DNA from: Streptomyces sp. NBC_01304
Lineage (GTDB): Bacteria > Actinomycetota > Actinomycetes > Streptomycetales > Streptomycetaceae
Direction of reading: 5' to 3'
DNA length: 64,000 nt
Assembly (NCBI RefSeq): GCF_035975855.1
Contig: NZ_CP109055.1
Location: 1,488,001-1,552,000, forward strand
Both the position numbers and the translations under genes were made by a program. Below the pieces are notes generated by a model. It was not told the origin of the DNA, did not search any database, and saw only the letters and a program-made list of their open reading frames with translations. Shown here one piece after another: positions 16,796 to 24,405 of this stretch (position 1 is its first letter; each line of letters begins with the position of its first letter).

Positions 16796-18060
16796 CCAGC
16801 GAGACCACGACCGGCCGCCGCGAGGGCACCGCCGCCGCGCCGCCCGGCTGCCCCCAGGGCGTCGCCGCCGACCTGCCCCCGATCCGCGACTGGCCCGCCA
16901 TGGAGCTGCGCGGCGTCGACTTCGACCCGGTCCTCGCCGAGCTGATGCGCGAGGGCCCGGTGACCCGGATCCGGCTGCCGCACGGAGAGGGCTGGGCCTG
17001 GCTCGTCTCCCGTCACGGCGACGTACGCGCGGTGACGAACGATCCGCGGTTCAGCCGCGCCGCCGTGATGGAGCGCGATGTCACCCGGCTCGCCCCGCAC
17101 TTCATCCCCAGCAAGGAAGCGGTCGGGATGCAGGATCCGCCCGACCACACGCGGATGCGCCGGGCGGTCGCGCCCGCGTTCACCAGCCGGGGGGTCGAGC
17201 GGCTGCGGACCCGCGCGCAGGAGATGCTCGACGAGCTCGTGGACGCAGCTCTGCAGGACGGGCCGCCCGCCGATCTGACCGAGCGCCTGCTCGCGCCCTT
17301 CCCGCTGGCCGTGGTCTGCGAGCTGATGGGCGTGCCGGAGACCGACCGGCCGCAGCTGCACGAGTGGACGACGCGCATCCTGTCCTCGTCCGAGGGCCGG
17401 GAGCTCAGTGAGCAGGCCAAGGGCGCGATGTGCGGGTACTTCGCCGAGCGGCTGCGCGAGCGCGGCGCCGACGGCGGCGAGGACGTGGTGGGGCTGCTCG
17501 CGGCCGCGGTGCACAGCGGCGAGGTCAGCGAGTCGGAGGCGGTGGGCCTGGCGCTGCTCATCCAGATCGGCGGCGAAGCGGTCACCAACAACACCGGGAA
17601 CATGGTGTACATCCTGCTCACGCAGCCGCATCTGCTTCAGCGGCTGCGCGCCGAGCCCGAGTTGCGGCCCTCCGCCCTCGACGAGCTGCTGCGCTTCATC
17701 CCGCACCGGAGCTCCGTCGGCCTTTCGCGGATCGCGAGGGAGGACGTGACGGTCGGGGACATCACGATCCCGGCGGGCGACGCCGTGTACGTCTCGTATC
17801 TGGCGGCCAACCGCGATCCGGACGTCTTCCCCGACCCGGACACCGTCGACTTCGAGCGCAGCCCCAATCCGCATGTGGCGTTCGGGCACGGGCCGCACTA
17901 CTGCGTGGGCGGCATGCTCGCCCGCCTCGAACAGGAGCTGTTGCTCGACGCGCTCGTCGACCGGTTCCCCGGCCTGCGCTTCGCGGTGCCCGAGGCGGAA
18001 CTGCGCTGGCGCCCGGGCGCGTTGATCCGCGGTCCCGAGGGATTGCCGGTGACCTGGTGA
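16792..18060 (+). CDS. Cytochrome P450 of the CYP158A type (flaviolin-coupling)
   Basis: 422-residue soluble P450. The heme-ligand motif FGHGPHYCVGGM, ExxR (DELLRF region) and the I helix are visible. The I helix reads IGGEAVTNN, with Ala where most P450s have the oxygen-activating Thr; I recall the same substitution in S. coelicolor CYP158A2. CYP158 enzymes dimerise flaviolin to biaryl pigments, and the homologous P450mel acts on THN in S. griseus. It is translationally coupled between rppA and the cupin gene. Confidence 0.92.
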   Translation: MTSETTTGRREGTAAAPPGCPQGVAADLPPIRDWPAMELRGVDFDPVLAELMREGPVTRIRLPHGEGWAWLVSRHGDVRAVTNDPRFSRAAVMERDVTRLAPHFIPSKEAVGMQDPPDHTRMRRAVAPAFTSRGVERLRTRAQEMLDELVDAALQDGPPADLTERLLAPFPLAVVCELMGVPETDRPQLHEWTTRILSSSEGRELSEQAKGAMCGYFAERLRERGADGGEDVVGLLAAAVHSGEVSESEAVGLALLIQIGGEAVTNNTGNMVYILLTQPHLLQRLRAEPELRPSALDELLRFIPHRSSVGLSRIAREDVTVGDITIPAGDAVYVSYLAANRDPDVFPDPDTVDFERSPNPHVAFGHGPHYCVGGMLARLEQELLLDALVDRFPGLRFAVPEAELRWRPGALIRGPEGLPVTW

Positions 18061-18611
18061 CGGCCGCTCCCCCTCCCCTGTCGCGGCCCGACGGCCTCCT
18101 GGTGCCGAGCGGACACGGCCGTACGCTGCGCACGCCCGCCCAGGAGGTCACCTTCAAGGTCACCGGTGAGCACTCCCGGGCGGCGTCCAGCTTCGAGGTG
18201 GTGGTGCCGCCCGGGTTCGACGTGGGGGCCCATGTGCACACGCGCAGCGAGGAGTTGTTCTACGTCCTCGAGGGCGAGCTCGACGTACTGGCCTTCGAGC
18301 CCCGGGTGCGGACGAGCGACAGCTGGGAGCACTGGGAGTCGCCCTCCGGCCGGCGCACCGTGCGGGCCACGCCGGGCACCGTGATCGTGGTGCCGCCGGG
18401 CTGTCCGCACGCGTTCGCCAACCGCTCCGGCAAGCCCGCGAAGATGTTCTTCCAGGCCTCGCCGCCGCCCGATCACGAGCGGTACTTCGAGGAGTTGCTG
18501 GCCCTCCTCGACTCGCCGCCCGCGCCCGGCGCCGTCGACCATGCGGCGATCGCCGAGCTGCGGGCGCGGTACGACATCGAACAGCTGACGCCGCTGCGGC
18601 ACGACGTGTAG
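18057..18611 (+). CDS. Cupin-domain monooxygenase (MomA-like, THN to flaviolin)
   Basis: 184-residue cupin. The metal-binding motif 1 is HVHTRSEELFYVLEGEL, and motif 2 spans GTVIVVPPGCPHAFANRS. In S. coelicolor the gene third in this operon (MomA) oxidises THN to flaviolin, and position plus fold support the same role here. GTG at 18057 overlaps the P450 stop. The likely order is THN by RppA, flaviolin by this protein, then dimerisation by the P450. Confidence 0.85.
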   Translation: MTAAPPPLSRPDGLLVPSGHGRTLRTPAQEVTFKVTGEHSRAASSFEVVVPPGFDVGAHVHTRSEELFYVLEGELDVLAFEPRVRTSDSWEHWESPSGRRTVRATPGTVIVVPPGCPHAFANRSGKPAKMFFQASPPPDHERYFEELLALLDSPPAPGAVDHAAIAELRARYDIEQLTPLRHDV

Positions 18612-18670
18612 TTCTTCGGGGCCGGGCCTGATTCAGGGCCCTGCCCGGGCCTGTTCAAGGCCCAGCCGGT

Positions 18671-19858
18671 TCAGTGCCCGGCCTTGCGTGCCACCTCGGC
18701 GAACACCTCCAGGGCCCGGTCCACCTCGGCCTCGGTGTTGTAGTAGTGCGGCGACAGACGCACCAGCGGGTGTACGCCGCCGCGGTCCTCGGCGTCGAAC
18801 TGGGTGTGCTCGGGCGAGGTCGTCGAGACGTTGATGTCGTGCTGGGCGAGGGCCGCGGCCACCTCCTCCGTCGGCACACCCTCGACCTTCGCGGTCACGA
18901 TCGCGCACTTGTCGCGGCCCAGGTCGTACGTGCCGACCCCGGTGATCCCGTCGAGCCCGTCGCGCAGCCGGCCGCCGAGCCGGACGGCCCGCTTCCCGAT
19001 CTCGTCCAGGCCCAGGTCGAGCGCCTGGCGCACCGCCTCGTTCAGGCCGAGCACGTTGGCGCCGCTCATCTCCCAGGTGGCGAACCGCCGCGCCCCCTCC
19101 TGCCAGGTGAAGCCGCGCGCGCCGTCCCAGGTGGCGGCCTCGATCTCGACGACGAAGGGGTCGAGCCGGTCCAGGAAGTCCGTACGCACCCACAGGAAGC
19201 CCAGGCCGCGCGGGCCGCGCAGGAACTTGCGGCTGGTGGCGGTGAGCATGTCGCAGCCGATCTCCGCCACGTCGACGGGGAACTGGCCCACCGACTGGGT
19301 GGCGTCCAGGAGATACGGCACGCCCGCGGCCCGGGTGATCCGGCCGATCTCGGCGGCCGGGTTGACCAGGCCGCCGCTGGTCGGGACATGGGTGATCCCG
19401 ACCAGCTTGGTGCGCTCGTCGATCATCTCGGCGAGGGCGGCGGTGTCGATCTGCCCGGAGGCGTCGTTCGGCACCACGACGACCTCGGCACCGGTGCGCC
19501 TGGCGATCTGGAGGTAGGCGAGTACGGCACTGCCGTACTCGTTGCGGCCGGTCAGGATGCGGTCGCCGGGCTGGAGGTCCAGCGAGTAGAACGCGGCGTT
19601 CCAGGCGTGCGTGGAGTTGTCGAACAGCGCCACCTCGTCGGCCCGGCCGCCGACGAGACGGCCGATCAGGTCGTACGTCTCCTCGAATCGCGCCCGCTCC
19701 CGGGCGGCGGCCTCGTAGCCACCGATGGTGGCCTCGAGCTCCAGATGGCCGGTCATCGCCTGCAGGGTCTGCCGTGAAAGGAGGCCCGCTCCGGCGCTGT
19801 TGAGGTGGGTGCGGTGGGCGCAACCCGGGGTGTCGCGGCGGAGTGCTTCGACGTCCAT
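18671..19858 (-). CDS. Class V aminotransferase-fold PLP enzyme
   Basis: 395-residue fold-type I PLP enzyme. The PLP Lys lies in TATSRKFLRGPRG, the aspartate pairing with the pyridine in YLLDATQSVGQ, and cofactor-contact residues around DNSTHAWNAAF. It resembles the isopenicillin-N-epimerase/cysteine-desulfurase-like group, but no specific substrate can be assigned. It is convergent with the pigment operon and not obviously part of it. Confidence 0.82.
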   Translation of the reverse strand: MDVEALRRDTPGCAHRTHLNSAGAGLLSRQTLQAMTGHLELEATIGGYEAAARERARFEETYDLIGRLVGGRADEVALFDNSTHAWNAAFYSLDLQPGDRILTGRNEYGSAVLAYLQIARRTGAEVVVVPNDASGQIDTAALAEMIDERTKLVGITHVPTSGGLVNPAAEIGRITRAAGVPYLLDATQSVGQFPVDVAEIGCDMLTATSRKFLRGPRGLGFLWVRTDFLDRLDPFVVEIEAATWDGARGFTWQEGARRFATWEMSGANVLGLNEAVRQALDLGLDEIGKRAVRLGGRLRDGLDGITGVGTYDLGRDKCAIVTAKVEGVPTEEVAAALAQHDINVSTTSPEHTQFDAEDRGGVHPLVRLSPHYYNTEAEVDRALEVFAEVARKAGH

Positions 19859-19907
19859 GCGGTTCTTTCCTCCTGCTTGCTCTGCGCTGCCGCGCCTGGT
19901 GCTGCCC

Positions 19908-19955
19908 GGGGTTGGTGGTGTCCGGGGTTGGTGGTGTCCTGGGTTGGTGATGTCA
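19908..19955. repeat. Three tandem 16-bp units (GGGGTTGGTGGTGTCC-like)
   Basis: Two identical copies (19908-19923 and 19924-19939) are followed by a third with three changes (19940-19955). They fill the gap between the stop of the upstream hypothetical gene and the aminotransferase start. They may be a simple slippage product. Confidence 0.7.
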
Positions 19956-21053
19956 CCAATCGCCGTCGGCCACCGGATTTCCCGGCTCCGGTGCGTCCTT
20001 GAGCGGTTTGGTCTGGCCCGGTGACGGCTGCTGCCACGGCTCGTGGTCGTCGCCCAGCCAGTCGCCGACCGGCTTCACGCCCTCCAGGGTGTCCGTGGGG
20101 GCCAGGTCCTCGGAGTCCGCGTCGTAGTAGTCGAACCACGGCAGTCCCGCCCGGGTGTACGCGGCCCGGTCGACCGGGGACGCGGGCGCCGGTTCTCCCG
20201 TGATCCGCCGCCACTCCGGCGGCGTCACGAGGTGGACGAAGACCCGGCCGGCCGCCTCCGTCGCCCAGTCCGTGAGGGGCCGGTCGTCCTTGTAGACCTC
20301 CTGGCGCATGGTGCCGCCGACGCCGAGGCCCATGGCGGCGGGCTTGGCCGGCCCGCCCGCTCGGGCCTTGAACCGCGCGGGCGCCGGCACGCCCCCGGGC
20401 GCCGGGGGTGCGGACATGGGCATCGCCGCCCCGTATCCGCCACCTGCCGCCCCGTATCCGCCACCTGCCGGCCCGTCGGCGGACATCCAGTCGATCCGCT
20501 CGGCGGCCTGGCGCCGCTGCTCCTCGCGCAGGCGCGCGAGGACTTCGTCGTTCAGCGGACGTGACTGCAGCTGTACGCCGCCCCAGTGCTCCTCACCGGT
20601 GACCTGGCCCTCGACCGTCGCACCGAGTCCGAGCGGGACGGCGACGAACTGACGGACCGTGCCGTCACCGGAGTTGATGCCGTCCAGCCAGGGCTGCCTC
20701 GGCAGCACCACATAGTTCTGCGGCTTCTTGACCAGCCGGTCGCTCCAGGGCTTTCCGGACACCGCGCACACCTTGCCGACGCCGACCTGGAGTGCGGCGG
20801 GCTCGCCAGCGGAGAACCGCAGCCACATGGCCTCGCGCAGATACACGGGGAGCATGACCCCGCCGCGGGCCAGCCACTCGGGCGGCACGGTGTCGGGGTA
20901 GTCCTCGACCCGGCGCAGCGGGAAGCGGCCGAGCCCCGGCGGCAGGGCATGTGTTCCCTTCTCCGGCAGCCGAAGGGTGCGGATGAACTGGATGTGCACG
21001 CCTCCGGGCAGCGTCAGGCCGTCCCCGTCGATGCGTACGGTCCCTGTGGCCAT
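19953..21053 (-). CDS. Conserved hypothetical protein with Gly-rich linker
   Basis: 366-residue cytosolic protein without a signal or membrane helices. Residues 1-190 look like a folded beta-rich domain (MATGTVRIDGDGLTLPGG...HIQFIRTLRLPEKG). A Gly/Ala/Pro-rich linker with two GGGYGAA repeats (about 200-235) leads to an acidic, Trp-rich C-terminal segment. I do not recognise a family with known function. Streptomycete proteins of this layout often sit near regulators, but nothing here gives a role. Confidence 0.65.
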   Translation of the reverse strand: MATGTVRIDGDGLTLPGGVHIQFIRTLRLPEKGTHALPPGLGRFPLRRVEDYPDTVPPEWLARGGVMLPVYLREAMWLRFSAGEPAALQVGVGKVCAVSGKPWSDRLVKKPQNYVVLPRQPWLDGINSGDGTVRQFVAVPLGLGATVEGQVTGEEHWGGVQLQSRPLNDEVLARLREEQRRQAAERIDWMSADGPAGGGYGAAGGGYGAAMPMSAPPAPGGVPAPARFKARAGGPAKPAAMGLGVGGTMRQEVYKDDRPLTDWATEAAGRVFVHLVTPPEWRRITGEPAPASPVDRAAYTRAGLPWFDYYDADSEDLAPTDTLEGVKPVGDWLGDDHEPWQQPSPGQTKPLKDAPEPGNPVADGDW

Positions 21054-21171
21054 GAACCCGTCCCCCTCGTCGCTGTGTGTCCTTGCCGAACACCTCCGCA
21101 GGGAGAACGCCCCGGGCCCTTCCCGTGGTTCCGCGCGGACGGTCTCAGCTGCGCGGATTCGCGGGCCGGGA

Positions 21172-21825
21172 TCAGCTGCGCAGGAAGGCGAGTACGGCCA
21201 GTACGCGGCGGTGCGTCTCGTCGGCGGGCGGCAGGTCGAGCTTGGCGAAGATGCTGCTGATGTGCTTGCCCACCGCGGCGTCGGACACCACGAGCTCGCG
21301 GGCGATCGCGCCGTTCGACTTGCCCTGCGCGATGAGAGCGAGGACTTCGCGTTCGCGCGGGGTGAGCGCGGCCAGCGGATCGCGCCGTCTGCGCAGGAGT
21401 TGGCGTACCACTTCGGGGTCGACGACAGTGCCGCCGTCGGCGACGTCCCGCAGCGCGTCGAGGAACTCCTCGACCTGGCCGACGCGGTCCTTGAGGAGGT
21501 AGCCGACGCCCGATCCGTCGCCGGAGTCGAGGAGTTCGGCGGCGTACGCGCGCTGTACGTACTGGCTGAGGACGAGCACGGGCAGGCCGGGGCGCTGCGC
21601 GCGGAGCTCGACCGCGGCCCGCAGGCCCTCGTCCTGGAAGCCCGGGGGCATGCGGACGTCGGTGAGGAGGATGTCCGGGGTGTGTGCGCGTACGGCGGTG
21701 GTGAGGGCGTCCGCGTCGCCGACCGCGGCGACCACCTCGTGCCCGAAGCGCTCGAGGAGTCCGACCAGGCCCTCGCGGAGCAGCACGCTGTCCTCGGCCA
21801 GCACTACGCGCAGCGTTCGGTCCAC
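21172..21825 (-). CDS. LuxR/NarL-family response regulator
   Basis: 217-residue regulator. The receiver domain has an acidic pair in LAEDSV, phospho-Asp in ILLTDVRMPPG and Lys in YLLKDRV. A LuxR DNA-binding domain (LTPREREVLALIAQGKSNGAIA) follows. The chosen GTG at 21825 lies inside the 3' end of the kinase gene, giving a 22-base overlap. It probably binds the strong palindrome at 23159-23186 that separates the kinase gene from the ABC operon. Confidence 0.88.
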   Translation of the reverse strand: MDRTLRVVLAEDSVLLREGLVGLLERFGHEVVAAVGDADALTTAVRAHTPDILLTDVRMPPGFQDEGLRAAVELRAQRPGLPVLVLSQYVQRAYAAELLDSGDGSGVGYLLKDRVGQVEEFLDALRDVADGGTVVDPEVVRQLLRRRRDPLAALTPREREVLALIAQGKSNGAIARELVVSDAAVGKHISSIFAKLDLPPADETHRRVLAVLAFLRS

Positions 21826-23105
21826 TCGCAAGGGATCTCCACGGGAATCTCCACGGCCAGCACGGTCGGCCCGCCCACCGGGCTGGACAGGGAGAGTCTG
21901 CCATCCAGGACCGACACCCGGTCGCCGAGCCCGGTCAGGCCGGTGCCGTCGCGCGCGTCGGCACCCCCGGTGCCGTCGTCGCTGATCTCCATCGTCAGCT
22001 GTCCGTCCCGGTGTCCCATGCGTACTTCGGCGCGCTCGGCGCCGCTGTGCTTGGCGATGTTGGCGAGGGCTTCGCAGACGACGAAGTAGGCGGCGCTCTC
22101 CACCGGTTGCGGCAGCCGGCCCGGCAGGTCGGCGGTGACGTCGACCGGGACGGGAGAACGGTCGGCGGCGTCGGCGACCGCTGCCTCCAGGCCGTAGTCC
22201 GCGAGGACTTGGGGGTGGATGCCGTGGATCAGCTCGCGTATCTCGTCGAGTGCCGCCTGGGCCTGCTCGTGCGCCTTGGTGAGCTGGTCGGCGAGCGGGC
22301 CCGGCGGGGCGTCGAGGCGGGCGAGGCCGAGGGCCATGCTGAGGGCGACGAGGCGCTGCTGGGCGCCGTCGTGCAGGTCGCGCTCGATGCGGCGGCGCTC
22401 GGCCTCGAAGGCGTCCACCAACCGGACGCGGGAGCGCGCGAGTTGGGTGACCCGCTCCCCCAGTCCCGGGTCCACGGGGGCGATGAGGAGCCGGGTCAGG
22501 GCGGCCCGGGCCCCTGCGGCAACCGTGAGGGCGTAGACGCCGACGCCGAACAGGACGAGACCGAGAACCGCGATCGCCCATGCGGCGGGGTAGCTGGTGA
22601 GCGTCCAGGTCTTGAGGATCTTCACCTCTTCGCCGTGGCCGACGGTGGCCATGAGCGCGGGTGCGGCGGCCATCGTCAGGGGCGCGCCGAGCAGTACGGC
22701 GACGAGCAGGGCGTCCAACGGCCAGAGCACGAGCGCGAACAGCACGGTGTAGCCGAGCTCGCGCCAGGTGGCCTGCTCGGTGAAGCGGAGCCGGGCCCAG
22801 GCGCGCAGGCCCGGCTCGGCGGGGGCCCGGTGCGGGTCCGCGGCCGGCGCGTCGTCGACCAGCCTCAGCCGTCGCCGCTCGACCAGCGCCACCGGCAGGC
22901 CGCCGAGCGCGGTCAGGGCGAGCAGGGGCAGCCCGATCAGCACGAGGCTCAGCACACCGCCCGTGACAAGGGCGGCAAGCAGGCCCACCAGGACCGCGAT
23001 ACCGAGCGGAATCCCGGTGAGCAGATAGCCGGCCGACCGCCAGGGCCAGCCGGAGCGCAGGAACCCGCGTGCCGCGAGGGCCTGCCACACATTCGTCGGA
23101 CGCAT
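21804..23105 (-). CDS. Sensor histidine kinase with integral-membrane sensor domain
   Basis: 433-residue kinase. Two paired hydrophobic helices lie at about 25-70 and again at 110-200. HisKA_3 follows with the phospho-His in RRRIERDLHDGAQQRLVAL, then HATPase_c with ALANIAKHS and GLTGLGDRV. ATG at 23105 (MRPTNVW) is preferred over a far upstream frame that merely runs through the divergent region. It is paired with the overlapping response regulator and divergent from an ABC exporter. Confidence 0.88.
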   Translation of the reverse strand: MRPTNVWQALAARGFLRSGWPWRSAGYLLTGIPLGIAVLVGLLAALVTGGVLSLVLIGLPLLALTALGGLPVALVERRRLRLVDDAPAADPHRAPAEPGLRAWARLRFTEQATWRELGYTVLFALVLWPLDALLVAVLLGAPLTMAAAPALMATVGHGEEVKILKTWTLTSYPAAWAIAVLGLVLFGVGVYALTVAAGARAALTRLLIAPVDPGLGERVTQLARSRVRLVDAFEAERRRIERDLHDGAQQRLVALSMALGLARLDAPPGPLADQLTKAHEQAQAALDEIRELIHGIHPQVLADYGLEAAVADAADRSPVPVDVTADLPGRLPQPVESAAYFVVCEALANIAKHSGAERAEVRMGHRDGQLTMEISDDGTGGADARDGTGLTGLGDRVSVLDGRLSLSSPVGGPTVLAVEIPVEIPCEWTERCA

Positions 23106-23158
23106 GCGACCACCGTAGAAGGCACGGCTGACCTGCGGCCATCGCGCCAGGGCTAGGG

Positions 23159-23186
23159 CTGGGGGTAGTGCTGGCACTACCCCCAG
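23159..23186. promoter_or_regulatory. 28-bp palindromic operator in divergent kinase/ABC promoter
   Basis: Perfect 13-bp arms CTGGGGGTAGTGC and GCACTACCCCCAG separated by TG. It lies about 50 bp from both divergent starts (23105 and 23239). The symmetry is ideal for a dimeric LuxR-type response regulator controlling both operons. No gene overlaps it. Confidence 0.65.
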
Positions 23187-23238
23187 GACTCGCCCGGGCA
23201 CTGATGTGCGGGGCGCTGTCGGACGGTGGAGTTGGGGC

Positions 23239-24405
23239 ATGACGAAATCCACCGCCACGGCCACGGAATCCACCGGCGCTTTTCCTCGCGGGGGCCGCAA
23301 CACATCACGGGACGGGACGGCTCGGGCAGCCCTCGGCGGAGCGACCGACGGGGCCGCCGGGGGCTCCCCCGGGAGCTCGATCGGGACCTCGGCCGGGAGC
23401 CCGGCCGGCGAGGCCGGCACGGCGGCCCACCCGAGCCCGGCGCAGCAGATCGGGCCAGGCCGGGGCACTGGCCCCGAAGGCCGCGAAAGACAACCCGGGG
23501 GTGCCGACTCCGCCCGGGCCCATGGGGGCGCCTCGCGGGCGGGATCCGCCCACCTCGGCGCACTTCGCGCGCGCCGGGCCCGGCGAATCTTCCGCAGGGC
23601 TGATGCCACAGCCCCGCACCACGCCCACCCTGCCCCGACGGACGCCCCGGTCGAAGCGCCCGCCACCACGCCCGTCGACGCGATAAGTCTGCGCTCGGTC
23701 AGCCGCGTCTTCGGCAGCGGCGACGGTGCCGTCAACGCGCTCGACGGCGTGTCGCTCGCGTTCCCCCGTGCCTCGTTCACCGCCGTCATGGGTCCTTCCG
23801 GCTCGGGCAAGTCGACGCTGCTGCAGTGCGCGGCCGGCCTGGACCGGCCGACCTCGGGGACGGTGACCGTGGGCGGCACCGAGCTGACGGGGCTGAGCGA
23901 GACCCGCCTGACGCTGCTGCGCCGGGACCGCATCGGGTTCGTCTTCCAGGCGTTCAACCTGCTCCCCTCGCTCACCGCGGAGCAGAACGTGGCGCTGCCG
24001 CTGCGACTCGCCCGCCGCCGTCCCGCGCGGGCGCAGGTCCGCGAGGTGCTCGAGCGGGTCGGGCTCGCGGAGCGCGCCCGGCACCGGCCGAGCGAGCTCT
24101 CCGGCGGTCAGCAGCAGCGCGTCGCCCTCGCCCGCGCGCTGATCACCCGGCCCGACGTGCTGTTCGCCGACGAGCCGACCGGCGCCCTCGACTCGGGGAC
24201 CGGCCGCGAGGTCCTGGCGATGTTGCGCCGCATGGTGGACCAGGAGGGCCAGACCGTCGTCATGGTCACCCACGACCCGGTGGCCGCCTCGTACGCGGAC
24301 CGTGTCCTGTTCCTCGTGGACGGCCGGGTCTCGGGCGAACTGGCCGCGCCCACCGCCGAATCGGTGGCCGCGCGCATGACGCGACTGGAGGCCGCCCCGT
24401 GCTGA
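23239..24405 (+). CDS. ABC transporter ATP-binding protein with long disordered N terminus
   Basis: 388-residue protein. The last ~230 residues are a complete MacB/LolD-type ATPase: Walker A GPSGSGKST, signature LSGGQQQRVALARAL, Walker B VLFADEPTGALD, and H-loop VMVTHD. The ATPase is preceded by about 145 residues rich in Gly, Ala, Pro and Arg without predicted structure. ATG at 23239 has GGAG 8 bases upstream, so the extension may be real. Alternatively the true start lies near the ATPase and the extension is leader DNA. The stop overlaps the permease GTG. Confidence 0.85.
   Translation: MTKSTATATESTGAFPRGGRNTSRDGTARAALGGATDGAAGGSPGSSIGTSAGSPAGEAGTAAHPSPAQQIGPGRGTGPEGRERQPGGADSARAHGGASRAGSAHLGALRARRARRIFRRADATAPHHAHPAPTDAPVEAPATTPVDAISLRSVSRVFGSGDGAVNALDGVSLAFPRASFTAVMGPSGSGKSTLLQCAAGLDRPTSGTVTVGGTELTGLSETRLTLLRRDRIGFVFQAFNLLPSLTAEQNVALPLRLARRRPARAQVREVLERVGLAERARHRPSELSGGQQQRVALARALITRPDVLFADEPTGALDSGTGREVLAMLRRMVDQEGQTVVMVTHDPVAASYADRVLFLVDGRVSGELAAPTAESVAARMTRLEAAPC

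Noticed and set aside
21172..23142. Single long frame spanning regulator and kinase as a fusion
   Set aside because: Upstream residues are a shadow of the kinase gene; a GTG at 21825 gives a normal response regulator.
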